The notes under the pieces were generated by a model. It made no database searches. It was given only the letters and a program-made list of their open reading frames with translations, and was not told where the DNA came from. Shown here in pieces: positions 42,189 to 50,743 of a DNA stretch of 64,000 bases (its first letter is position 1; each line of letters begins with the position of its first letter). The translations under genes were made by a program, and so were the position numbers. Source of the stretch: Nannocystis exedens (GTDB lineage: Bacteria > Myxococcota_A > Polyangia > Polyangiales > Polyangiaceae); NCBI GenBank assembly GCA_945861885.1, contig CAMAVR010000005.1, positions 1-64,000 on the forward strand, given 5' to 3'.

Positions 42189-44837
42189 CTATATCCCCTC
42201 GGCTGGCGCCAGCGATGTCTGGACAAAGTAGCGTGGTCGCAGCGGACCGTGGAATGTCTTGCCTGGCCACTCCATCAGCCGTTTGTGCCAGAGCGTCCCC
42301 AGTCCGCACGTAAGGCCGTTCCCCTCTCTCACTGCCCAGACGCACGCGAGGCCGGTGTTGCTTACGACCGTTAGCTCGAGTCTCCCCTGACCGACGTTGA
42401 TCTCGCCTCGCAAACTTTCGAGCTCCATCGCCCGCATGAGAAGGTCGTTGGCATTCCCTTCGGCATGCCCGAGTTCCCAAGCGTTCTGATGCGACCACAG
42501 CAGTCGGTACCCGATCAGTTTCGACTCGGTGGAGACCGCGGCTTTTACGATGTCGATTCCGGCAAAGCCAATGCCGGCGCCACCCATGATTCTTGCGACA
42601 AGGTCCGCGAACGGAATGAAGACGTGCTTCACTTTGCCGCTCACCGAGCGATGATTAATTTGAGCAGGTTCGAACCGGCGAACTTGCGCTGTGGCCGCCT
42701 GCCCGAACGTGCCAATCTCGTCGAACACGTAGCTTGAGGCGACATCGACATGCGACGCTCCGGCCATCCCCGCGCGCCCGATTAGGTACAGGTCGATCGA
42801 GACATCGACGCCGAACAGCGGAAGAGAGAGCAGTGGAATCGGCACGGAGACGGCGAAGTCGTTGAATACTCCTTGGTCGGTCCCGGACGGATCGAGGGCA
42901 AGATGCCCAGCCGCGAGATCGGTTGAGGCGCCGTCGCCACTCTTGTCGATGAGGCCGGTATCAAAGACGCCAACGCCCAAAAATACCATCTTGGCCGTCA
43001 CGTTTGAATCGTTGATGGCGCGCGCGGCCCGGCCGGCCATTGTGTACTTCACCAGATTGTGGTGTCGCTTGCCGGCGCGGCGAGCACGCGCCTTTTGTAG
43101 CCATTCGCCGCCCAAATTGATGCCAAATTCAGTTCTGGCCTTCCCGCCAAAGTTCACGTCGATTTGGCTGCTGTGATGATAAAAGCTGTTCACATTGAAG
43201 TGATGGCCGCCGATCAGCTTTCGCCCGTGACTAATTTCACGCGACAGCACCGTATTCGTCGGTCGCTCCCCGGGCGTTGCCGGCGCGGGGGTGTCAAACG
43301 TCGTCGGGTAGAGCTTCACGCGTGAAAATGCGCACTCCGGAGTGTTAACCGCGTCAGCCTGCGCAAATGGGACCGCGGCGCAAACGCGCACGTTGAACAC
43401 GCGGTGTCGCGACCAGTTGTCGGCTCCGCTGTTTTGGCCGGTGATATTTTGGCACGCGGCGCTGTCCGGCGGCATGAACAGCTCGTCTGAAAAATTAACC
43501 GGGACGGTCGCCGTCGCAGACTGAATCAGTGAGTGATCGGTAAATTGCAATTCGTCGTTCGCTGTCTGATCGATCGCGCGTTGAAAATCGGCTTTGTTAA
43601 GCGCGTGCGCAGCGATTGGCCCCGACTTCTGAATCACGAGCGGTACGTACGATGTCCCTGGCGCGCAGTCGTCGTGGCTGGTCGCTAGAGTTTGCGCCGC
43701 TGTCCCCTCGGCGCTTGGGTCGTCGCTCGCTCGGCTGGGGCAAATCGAATACGTCAACTTGATACCGGTGTCGGAATCGTCATCGATCTTGCGGCCAAGA
43801 AGATGCTCGATCGCATTAATTTCAGTCGGCTTCTCGTTTTTTATGGCTGCCGGTCGTTCTTTGGGCGCGCCGTAAACGGTTAGGCTCCCACTTGGTCTAA
43901 AGAGCGCGGTGCCACTTTCGCTTTGGCAATTGTCGTGGAGCAGAACGCTCTCCAGAAGCGGCCCCGATGCGAGCGACAGCTCTTTCATCGAAACGTCACC
44001 TGATGGCGCGTGTCGCTCTACGTGAATTGTCGGGTACGAGCGCCCCGTCTTTTTTTCGATCGTACGATCAAAAATGTGCGTGCGATGCTTTAAGAAAATT
44101 CTCGCCATCGACATCAAGTGGTGAAGATGCCCCGTAACACCGGCGAAATCGTTGGCTTTGATGTCTTGACCAATCCAGAGCCTGAAGTCGTTTTTGTCGA
44201 CCGGCTCGGCAAGTTTCGGGTGCCTGTGAAACAAACGCCCGCCCGCAGTGCCGACGCTCGCAAGGCAATTTTCAGGGATGACAAACTCTTGCGTGAATGT
44301 CAGCGGGAAGACTTTGCCATCTTTGTCTTTTGCGATCGGCAGTTCGCGATCGTGCGAGTACGTGACGTCCATGTCGCCCAACGTGCAGCCGCCTCGACGC
44401 CCTAGGTGACGCTTGAACGAGTCGTCGTCTTCATGGTGCGCGCGGTCGACTACGCCGCTGTTTTCGTGAAAGCTGTACGACAAAAGCCCGACAGTCAGAC
44501 GTGCGGCGTGATCTCCGGGCGTCGGCTCAAGTTTAACTTCAAGCGTCACCGGAAAGCCTACGTACGCGACCGTTTGTTTGGGATCGCTTGCTTTCGCGTT
44601 CCGGGTGACTTTTATCGAGACGATTTCACCGACATCCCAGTGGCGCAGTTTCGGCGGGCCGTCCTCCGCCGCGTCGGTTGTCTCCTCCTCCGCCTCTTCG
44701 TCTAAGATCCCCTGGCCGGTTGGTTGCGCATGTTCTTCAGTTGTTACGGACCGGCCGCTGCACGCTGCGAGCGTTCCGGCGAGAAAAAAGCCGAACCAAC
44801 TACGGATGCCGGTTCGAGCGGAAGACGGGGGGATCAT
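42189..44837 (-). CDS. Giant paralogous lipoprotein D (first of four)
   Basis: An 882-residue predicted lipoprotein (Cys 26, LAAC), the largest and most upstream of the four. Shared blocks are HWDVGEIVSI, YVGFPVTLEV, HLGRRGGCTLG (Cys 151), IPENCLAS, APSGD (277-281), PSGSLTVYGAPK, YSICPSR, CAPGTSYVPL, LFGVDVSIDLYLIG, WELGHAEGNAND and LMEWPGK. Unlike A, B and C it lacks both cysteines of the internal pair, reading KKTGRSYPTIHV there. An acidic linker of Glu and Asp (about 46-60) follows the lipidated Cys. The start has no good Shine-Dalgarno. The function is unknown. Confidence 0.85.
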   Translation of the reverse strand: MIPPSSARTGIRSWFGFFLAGTLAACSGRSVTTEEHAQPTGQGILDEEAEEETTDAAEDGPPKLRHWDVGEIVSIKVTRNAKASDPKQTVAYVGFPVTLEVKLEPTPGDHAARLTVGLLSYSFHENSGVVDRAHHEDDDSFKRHLGRRGGCTLGDMDVTYSHDRELPIAKDKDGKVFPLTFTQEFVIPENCLASVGTAGGRLFHRHPKLAEPVDKNDFRLWIGQDIKANDFAGVTGHLHHLMSMARIFLKHRTHIFDRTIEKKTGRSYPTIHVERHAPSGDVSMKELSLASGPLLESVLLHDNCQSESGTALFRPSGSLTVYGAPKERPAAIKNEKPTEINAIEHLLGRKIDDDSDTGIKLTYSICPSRASDDPSAEGTAAQTLATSHDDCAPGTSYVPLVIQKSGPIAAHALNKADFQRAIDQTANDELQFTDHSLIQSATATVPVNFSDELFMPPDSAACQNITGQNSGADNWSRHRVFNVRVCAAVPFAQADAVNTPECAFSRVKLYPTTFDTPAPATPGERPTNTVLSREISHGRKLIGGHHFNVNSFYHHSSQIDVNFGGKARTEFGINLGGEWLQKARARRAGKRHHNLVKYTMAGRAARAINDSNVTAKMVFLGVGVFDTGLIDKSGDGASTDLAAGHLALDPSGTDQGVFNDFAVSVPIPLLSLPLFGVDVSIDLYLIGRAGMAGASHVDVASSYVFDEIGTFGQAATAQVRRFEPAQINHRSVSGKVKHVFIPFADLVARIMGGAGIGFAGIDIVKAAVSTESKLIGYRLLWSHQNAWELGHAEGNANDLLMRAMELESLRGEINVGQGRLELTVVSNTGLACVWAVREGNGLTCGLGTLWHKRLMEWPGKTFHGPLRPRYFVQTSLAPAEGI

Positions 44838-44903
44838 GCGCGCCGGTATGGCTTTTGGCGGCAGGTGCGCAACTGCTTTGTTCCCCCGTTTGATAGTTTC
44901 TAG

Positions 44904-46334
44904 CTAGACGTCAGAACCAGTCCCAAAGTAACTAAGATAGGACTCGAGAGCATCGTCATCTTCATCGCCGAAGCGAACAACGCGCTGACCTGGTTTTGCT
45001 CTAGGCTGGCTTGGCGCGACGGTCGTCGAGCGTGCCGGATGAATCCATTCGGCGCGCACCCGCAGTTCCGCTGGCGGCTGCCCCGGGGGTGGTGCCGGCT
45101 GGCGGCGATACGGAAGACCAGCCGCGGGTGGCAACTGAGGTTGTTGCATTTGCTGCACCGCTAGAGGATCTGCCGCTTGTATTTCGTCGTGCGGCTCGAC
45201 AAAAGCGTACCGACGTTGGCGCGATCGTTGTTCCGGCTGACGAGCGTCCGGCGGGGCGGCGGGCCCTTGTTGAAGCTGCTCCGGCTGAACCGCGGCTGGT
45301 CCGGCGACTTCCGCATCGGGTGGACGAACGACGACCACGGGCTGATGAAGACGGTGTCGAAATTGCGGCGACTGCCGAAAAATAAGCCGCCTTGGCGTCC
45401 CTTCGCTGACAAGACGCCGCGTGTGCTGCGCGGCGTCGCGTCGTGAAGCCTGGACCAGAGGAGGGCCCACTCGAAACATCACGGAAACCTCATCCTGGCC
45501 AGCGCCGTGCATCCACTTCGAAGTGCACCGGAATCTGGCCATGTAGCGCCCATCGGGCAAGTCACGATGGATGAATTTTGATTCGGAGACAGCGTTACCG
45601 GTGCCGAACCGCGCCAAGATAGGACCCTCCGCGTCGACAACCGTATCGATGCGCCACGACCCTTCCAGCCAAGAGCGTCCGCTGCAGTGACCGTGCAACT
45701 CGACGGCGTCGCCCGAATTAAACGCCATGTCCGCCCCCGGCGACCGAATCGTCGCGAGAACTAGGTGAGCGACCCTCGCGAACGTCTCGCGAGGAGTCTG
45801 CGGCGTCTCAGGGCGCTTCTCGACCGTGACCTCATGAACTTGCTCCCCTCTGATCCGTCTCCGAGTGGTGAGCTTTCCGTCGTAGCGCCCCCTAGCGCTC
45901 TCGTTGACACTGCATTCGACCTTCACCTGGTAAGTCCCGGCGACGAGAGTCGACATCTTGATGTGGCGAACTGTCTCACCGTCGCGGGTCGTCGTTTCGA
46001 TGTCGCGCGAATGAAAATAGTCGTCCGGCCCGCTGTTGACCCAAGCCGGCGGACGGTCCACCAGTTTCACCGTCAGGCTCGGCTCGATTCCTTGCGGGCA
46101 ACCGAAATCAAATTCGATCGACTGTCCCGTGTAAAATGGGCCATGCTGTGTGACATTTGGAACAAGGAGCCTTGCGATAACTCCGGCAGGGTTCTCGGGG
46201 CTTGCTTCGCTCGCGTCGTCCAATTTTGACAGCTCTTCATCGTCCTCCACCGCGGCCGCACATCCGACGAGCCCGAAAGAAACTGAAGCGAGAGAAGCTG
46301 CCAACGCAGCAGCGCATAATTTTGTGTGAGTCAT
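44904..46334 (-). CDS. Lipoprotein with two Ig-like repeats and a Pro/Gln-rich tail
   Basis: A 476-residue predicted lipoprotein (Cys 25, LVGC) that I do not recognise. Two similar beta-sandwich-like repeats can be aligned: residues about 55-145 (TGQSIEFDFGC to AGTYQVKVEC; Cys 79 and 141) and about 190-275 (SGDAVELHGHC to DGRYMARFRC; Cys 217 and 270). The pattern suggests an Ig-like fold with one disulfide each. The last 190 residues are rich in Pro, Gln and Arg and end in an acidic EDDDALESYL motif. The ATG at 46334 is chosen because the signal peptide starts there; the frame is open to 46490. It precedes paralog D by 66 bases. Confidence 0.72.
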   Translation of the reverse strand: MTHTKLCAAALAASLASVSFGLVGCAAAVEDDEELSKLDDASEASPENPAGVIARLLVPNVTQHGPFYTGQSIEFDFGCPQGIEPSLTVKLVDRPPAWVNSGPDDYFHSRDIETTTRDGETVRHIKMSTLVAGTYQVKVECSVNESARGRYDGKLTTRRRIRGEQVHEVTVEKRPETPQTPRETFARVAHLVLATIRSPGADMAFNSGDAVELHGHCSGRSWLEGSWRIDTVVDAEGPILARFGTGNAVSESKFIHRDLPDGRYMARFRCTSKWMHGAGQDEVSVMFRVGPPLVQASRRDAAQHTRRLVSEGTPRRLIFRQSPQFRHRLHQPVVVVRPPDAEVAGPAAVQPEQLQQGPAAPPDARQPEQRSRQRRYAFVEPHDEIQAADPLAVQQMQQPQLPPAAGLPYRRQPAPPPGQPPAELRVRAEWIHPARSTTVAPSQPRAKPGQRVVRFGDEDDDALESYLSYFGTGSDV

Positions 46335-46573
46335 TATATAAGCTCGTTGTGAAAATCGCGAACAAAAGACCGGCACGGCTGCCCGCGAGCGATCGTCCAG
46401 CGCGGGGGGCTGTGGCACGCTCGATTCCGGCGCGCTACTGAAATTATTGAAGTGCTGCCGCGTCGCGTCGCACCGATCGAATACCAACACGGTGGCTCGC
46501 TAGCGCATCCGAAATTTGTGCTACAAGAGGGCGCCAAATTTCAACCGACCTGTCAAAGGAGCAAGAGAACTGC
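46335..46573. promoter_or_regulatory. Divergent regulatory region between lipoprotein array and Bat operon
   Basis: No gene is seen in these 239 bases. They must hold the promoters of the leftward lipoprotein genes and of the rightward MoxR operon. AAGGAG at 46556-46561 is the likely ribosome-binding site of moxR, at a long spacing of about 12 bases. I find no clear promoter hexamers that I would defend. Confidence 0.4.
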
Positions 46574-47560
46574 ATGTACGACGTGCGCGCGTTGAATGAA
46601 CTTGTCGCGAAAGAGAGCTCTTTCGTCGATCGAATTGTGTCAGAAGTCGGTCGGGTGATCGTCGGGCAGAACTACATGCTCGAGCGAATTCTCATCGGCC
46701 TTCTCACAGGGGGGCACGTGCTCCTCGAAGGCGTCCCGGGGCTCGCAAAGACGCTCACGGTTCGCACGCTGTGTGACGCGATTTCGGCCAAATTTGCCCG
46801 AATTCAGTTTACGCCAGATCTTCTGCCGGCCGACGTCATCGGCACCGTGATCTACAACCAGCAGCGCGGTGAGTTCACGTCAAAGCTCGGTCCGATTTTC
46901 GCGAACCTTGTTCTTGCCGATGAAATCAATCGCGCGCCGGCCAAAGTGCAGAGCGCGCTGCTCGAAGCGATGCAAGAGCGTCAAGTGACGATCGGTGACG
47001 GCACCTATCCGCTGCCGGAGCCGTTCATCGTCATGGCGACGCAAAATCCGATCGAGCAGGAGGGGACGTACCCGCTCCCCGAAGCGCAGATCGATCGCTT
47101 CATGCTGATGATCAAAGTCGGCTATCCGTCGCGCGAAGACGAGCGGAAGATTATGGACCGGATGACAGCGTCGGAGATTCAGCGCGCCAAGCCTTGCGTG
47201 ACGACGGAAGAGCTCCTTCAAGCGCGTCGCACGATTCAGCTCGTTTATGTCGACGAAAAAGTGAAAGACTACATCGTCGATGTGGTGTTCGCGACGCGCG
47301 AGCCCGAGAAGCACGGCCTCAAAGACTTGGCGCCGCTCATCGAATTCGGAGCGTCGCCGCGAGCCTCGATCGCACTCAACATGGCGGCGCGCGCCCACGC
47401 ATTTTTGCGCCATCGCGGCTACGTGACGCCCGAAGACGTAAAAGCGGTCGGCCCCGATGTGCTTCGCCATCGCCTCGTGCTCACCTACGAAGCCGATGCT
47501 GAGCAGGTCACCGCGGAGCAGATAGTGCGGCGCGTGTTCGACGTGGTCGAAGTCCCTTAG
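46574..47560 (+). CDS. MoxR-family AAA+ ATPase
   Basis: A 328-residue AAA+ ATPase of the MoxR type. Walker A is EGVPGLAKT (52-60), Walker B is LVLADEINRAPAK with D115 and E116, sensor 1 follows in FIVMATQNPIEQEGTYPLPEAQ, and the arginine-finger helix RFMLMIKVGYPS. MoxR proteins work as chaperone-like partners of VWA-domain proteins. This is the first gene of an eight-gene operon with DUF58, VWA, TPR and BatD-like products, so it likely drives assembly or maturation of that envelope complex. It ends 20 bases before the DUF58 gene. Confidence 0.94.
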   Translation: MYDVRALNELVAKESSFVDRIVSEVGRVIVGQNYMLERILIGLLTGGHVLLEGVPGLAKTLTVRTLCDAISAKFARIQFTPDLLPADVIGTVIYNQQRGEFTSKLGPIFANLVLADEINRAPAKVQSALLEAMQERQVTIGDGTYPLPEPFIVMATQNPIEQEGTYPLPEAQIDRFMLMIKVGYPSREDERKIMDRMTASEIQRAKPCVTTEELLQARRTIQLVYVDEKVKDYIVDVVFATREPEKHGLKDLAPLIEFGASPRASIALNMAARAHAFLRHRGYVTPEDVKAVGPDVLRHRLVLTYEADAEQVTAEQIVRRVFDVVEVP

Positions 47561-47580
47561 GCGAACGGCAGGTAAGCGCG

Positions 47581-48516
47581 ATGGCGACAATTCCGAAAGA
47601 GCTGCTAGCAGCTCTTCGCACGATTGAGATCCACACAGCCAGGCTCGCGACCGAGAACCTGTCGGGGACGTACACATCAAGTTTCAAAGGGCAGGGGCTC
47701 GCCTTTCGCGAAGTGAGGCCGTACCAGCCCGGCGACGACGTTCGGACAATCGATTGGAACGTGTCGGCGCGCACGAACGAACCGTTCGTCAAGGTGTTCG
47801 TCGAAGAGCGTGAGATGACGGTGATGCTTGTTGTCGACATGTCGTCGAGCGAGAGCTTCGGCACGCGTCGCGCGTTCAAAGCGCAGCTCGCATCTGAAGT
47901 CGCGGCGCTCTTGGCATTTAGCGCAATTCGCAACAACGACCGCGTCGGGCTCATTCTCGCGAGCGACCGCGTCGAGCGAATGCTGCCGCCGAAAAAAGGC
48001 GAAAAGCACGTGATGCGCGTCGTCCGCGAAATTCTCGGGCACGAGCCGCGCAATCGCGAGATCGAGCCGCGCCCACCATCGAGAGCGCCGCAGCTCGGGG
48101 CGGCAACCGATCTGAAAGTCGCTCTCGAAGCGCTCGTGCGAATTTCGCGAAGGCGGAGCATCGCGTTTTTGATCAGCGATTTTTTTGCGCAAGGCTACGA
48201 GCGAACGCTCGCGCTCGCATCGGCCAAACACGACGTGATTCCTGTGGTGCTTCGCGATCCACGAGAGCGTGAGCTCCCCGATGTTGGGCTCGCAACGTTT
48301 GAAGATGCCGAGAGCGGCGAAGTGATAGCGGTCGATACGTCAGACGCGCGCGTACGCGCAAATTATGCCTTATTTATGCGAAAATTGGACGATTCGAGGA
48401 GTCAGCTGTTCACCAAGCTCGGTCTCGATTCGGTCGACGTATCGACGAACACGCCGTACGTAAGGCCATTCAGGGAGCTGTTCACGCGCCGCGCGCGGAG
48501 GATGCGAACGCGATGA
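47581..48516 (+). CDS. DUF58 domain protein (Bat operon)
   Basis: A 311-residue cytosolic protein with the DUF58 signature SFKGQGLAFREVRPYQPGDD followed by VRTIDWNVSARTNEPFVKVF. The second half is a VWA-like fold with MLVVDMSSSESFG and ISDFFAQGYERTL. It usually works with MoxR and the BatA/BatB VWA proteins. AGG is eight bases before the ATG. The stop overlaps the start of the next gene as ATGA, the first of several such overlaps. Confidence 0.9.
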   Translation: MATIPKELLAALRTIEIHTARLATENLSGTYTSSFKGQGLAFREVRPYQPGDDVRTIDWNVSARTNEPFVKVFVEEREMTVMLVVDMSSSESFGTRRAFKAQLASEVAALLAFSAIRNNDRVGLILASDRVERMLPPKKGEKHVMRVVREILGHEPRNREIEPRPPSRAPQLGAATDLKVALEALVRISRRRSIAFLISDFFAQGYERTLALASAKHDVIPVVLRDPRERELPDVGLATFEDAESGEVIAVDTSDARVRANYALFMRKLDDSRSQLFTKLGLDSVDVSTNTPYVRPFRELFTRRARRMRTR

Positions 48517-49610
48517 TCTCCCGCTCTCCCGCTGTCCATGCGATGCTTTTGTTTGTTGCGGTCTATCCGCGCGTGGCTTTCGCTGATGTCGACGCGTCCG
48601 CTCCGCTAGTGGGAAGCTGCATCGAAAACATCCCGGAAGGGGGCGCGCGCCCAGAAATTCGCGACACATTCCCTACGCGGGGAACAACTGGCTACGCGGC
48701 TACGCTCGTTGTCGTCGTCGAGCACGGTAAAGGCGAGCGCGTTCTACCGAACGGATTTGAGCTTCAGAGCGCAAGCGAAGCGTCAAAAGAGCTGCGAGCC
48801 GCAGGGTTCGTCGTGCCGGATCAAAACGGTCCTGCGAAAGTGCGCCTCGCAACCGCGACCAACCCGGCGAAGCCCGAAAAAGTAACGACAACGTTTGAGT
48901 TCCGGCTCGTCCCGCTCCCCCCCGAGCCGGGCCGCCATACACTGACGCTCCCGTCGATGCCGATCGCCGTCGCACGCGCACGCGGCGAAATTGCCACCGT
49001 GTGCACCGGCGCACATCGCATCATGATCGACGATGCTACCGCCTCGACACCCGAAGCTTCACCGCGCCCCAATCCGGCGCCGCGAATGCAGCGCGAAGAC
49101 TGGGCGACGCTTCGCACTGCGCTAACTTGGATCGGTGTCGGTCTGCTCGTCGGTATAATCGTCGCGTACGCCGCGTGGAAATGGCTGAAGCGCCCAAGGC
49201 CGCTCCCGCCGCCGCCACCACCGCGCCCGCCATGGGATGTCGCGCTCGAGCGGCTCGATGAAGTAAGGCACGCGGGGCTGCTCGACGTCGGGCGATTCGG
49301 CGAGTATTTCGATCGCGTCAACGATGCAATTCGCTCGTATTTAGGCGCCCGATTTGGCTTCGACGGCCTCGAGTCAACGTCGGACGAAATTTTGCAGAAA
49401 ATGCAGCGTTCGGCGGCGCCCCCGTGGGTTACGTCGGAGGTCCATACCTTTTTGCAAGAGTGTGATCTGGTGAAGTTCGCGAACGTGATGCCGACGATCG
49501 AAGCGTGTACGAACGTCTTGGCGATCGGCGAAAAAGTTGTCCACGGTACAATGCCGGTCGCTAAGCCACAGTCAGCTGATGGCGCGTCGAAACCGGAGGG
49601 GCGGCCATGA
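48513..49610 (+). CDS. DUF4381-like membrane protein of the Bat operon
   Basis: A 365-residue protein with an N-terminal signal peptide (cut near AFA), an extracytoplasmic beta-rich domain, one membrane helix (about 206-224, TALTWIGVGLLVGIIVAYAA), a poly-proline hinge of six prolines and a cytoplasmic helical region with EYFDRVNDAIRSYLGARFG. This topology and the operon place match DUF4381/Bat-associated proteins. The role is probably structural. It overlaps both neighbours by four bases (ATGA), so its translation is coupled. Confidence 0.75.
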   Translation: MISRSPAVHAMLLFVAVYPRVAFADVDASAPLVGSCIENIPEGGARPEIRDTFPTRGTTGYAATLVVVVEHGKGERVLPNGFELQSASEASKELRAAGFVVPDQNGPAKVRLATATNPAKPEKVTTTFEFRLVPLPPEPGRHTLTLPSMPIAVARARGEIATVCTGAHRIMIDDATASTPEASPRPNPAPRMQREDWATLRTALTWIGVGLLVGIIVAYAAWKWLKRPRPLPPPPPPRPPWDVALERLDEVRHAGLLDVGRFGEYFDRVNDAIRSYLGARFGFDGLESTSDEILQKMQRSAAPPWVTSEVHTFLQECDLVKFANVMPTIEACTNVLAIGEKVVHGTMPVAKPQSADGASKPEGRP

Positions 49611-50743
49611 CGCGTACGATGCGCACGTTGGTCGTTTTCGGGGCGTTTGTGCTCGTCCTCGCCGCCGGATCCGCCTACGCGTTTATCGCGCGCGGCGCGG
49701 CATGGACATCGGCAAGCTGGACGAATCGAGAATGGCTTCTCGCGCTTGTGATCGTTCCGTTCGTCCTGTGGAAAATGACACTCGCGGTTGACGCTCGCGT
49801 ACCACGCCTGCGTCTCGGCGCCGCCGCACCGCTCATTCTCGGGCCGCGCGGTGTGCGCGGTCGGCTTCGCGATTTGCCAGGTATTTTTCGCGCCGCGGCG
49901 ATCGTTATGATGATTCTCGCGCTCGCCCGACCGCAAAATGTGCTTCGTGCCGAGCAGTCGGATGACCGGGGAATCGACATCGTTCTTGTGCTCGACCTCT
50001 CCGGTTCGATGCGCGCGATTATGGACAATTCGTCGTCGCTGCGTCAGGCGCCAGGGGCAGCGCATCGCGCGACGCGGCTCGACATTGCCAAAGAAGTCAT
50101 AAGCGACTTCATCTCGCGCCGAAAAACAGATCGCATCGGCGTCGTCGTGTTCGGCCGCGCGGCGTTCGTTCTCTCGCCGCCAACGCTTGATTACGCGCTC
50201 CTCACCGGCCTCGTCCAAAAGATGGATCTCGACATCATCGACGGCAACGGCACCGCGATCGGCGATGCGGTCGGCGTCGGTGCGGCGCGGCTAAGGCGGA
50301 GCACGTCGCGCTCAAAAGCGGTCATCTTGCTTACCGACGGCGACTCAAACGCGGGAACGATCGCCCCTGAGTACGCGACGCATCTCGCGCAGACGCAAGG
50401 GGTGCGCATCTACACAGTGCAAATTGGAAACGGCGACGACGTTGATGTGCAAGACGGCGTCGACCTCTTCGGTCAGCCGCACTACACGCGCGCGCACTTC
50501 CCCGTAAATCCTGAGCTGCTCAAAAAAATGGCGCAAGACACCGGCGCCGAATCATTTGTCGCCACCGACCGAAAAGGGCTCGAGCAGAGCATGCACGCAA
50601 TTCTCGATCGCCTTGAAAAGACGCGATTTTTAGCGCAATCGGCGTCGATGGAGGACCTTTTTCCGTTTCTTCTATTCCCCGCCGTGTTGTTCATCGTTCT
50701 CGAAGCTCTCGTGCGCGTCGTTCTAGTGCGGAGGTTCCCATGA
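49607..50743 (+). CDS. batA: BatA-like VWA domain membrane protein
   Basis: A 378-residue inner-membrane protein with N-terminal helices (about 8-28 and 43-60), a third at 93-107 and a C-terminal helix. The VWA domain between holds a full MIDAS: D130, S132 and S134 in LVLDLSGSMR, a Thr in DGNGTAIGDAVG and the Asp in LLTDGDSNAG. The linker ARPQN before it is the BatA/BatB hallmark. It should bind a divalent metal and a partner in the periplasm or cytoplasm. Start and stop overlap the neighbouring genes as ATGA. Confidence 0.9.
   Translation: MTRTMRTLVVFGAFVLVLAAGSAYAFIARGAAWTSASWTNREWLLALVIVPFVLWKMTLAVDARVPRLRLGAAAPLILGPRGVRGRLRDLPGIFRAAAIVMMILALARPQNVLRAEQSDDRGIDIVLVLDLSGSMRAIMDNSSSLRQAPGAAHRATRLDIAKEVISDFISRRKTDRIGVVVFGRAAFVLSPPTLDYALLTGLVQKMDLDIIDGNGTAIGDAVGVGAARLRRSTSRSKAVILLTDGDSNAGTIAPEYATHLAQTQGVRIYTVQIGNGDDVDVQDGVDLFGQPHYTRAHFPVNPELLKKMAQDTGAESFVATDRKGLEQSMHAILDRLEKTRFLAQSASMEDLFPFLLFPAVLFIVLEALVRVVLVRRFP

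Noticed and set aside
46385..46440. Sigma-54-type promoter (TGGCACG near 46411)
   Set aside because: The GG element is present but the required GC at the correct spacing is not.
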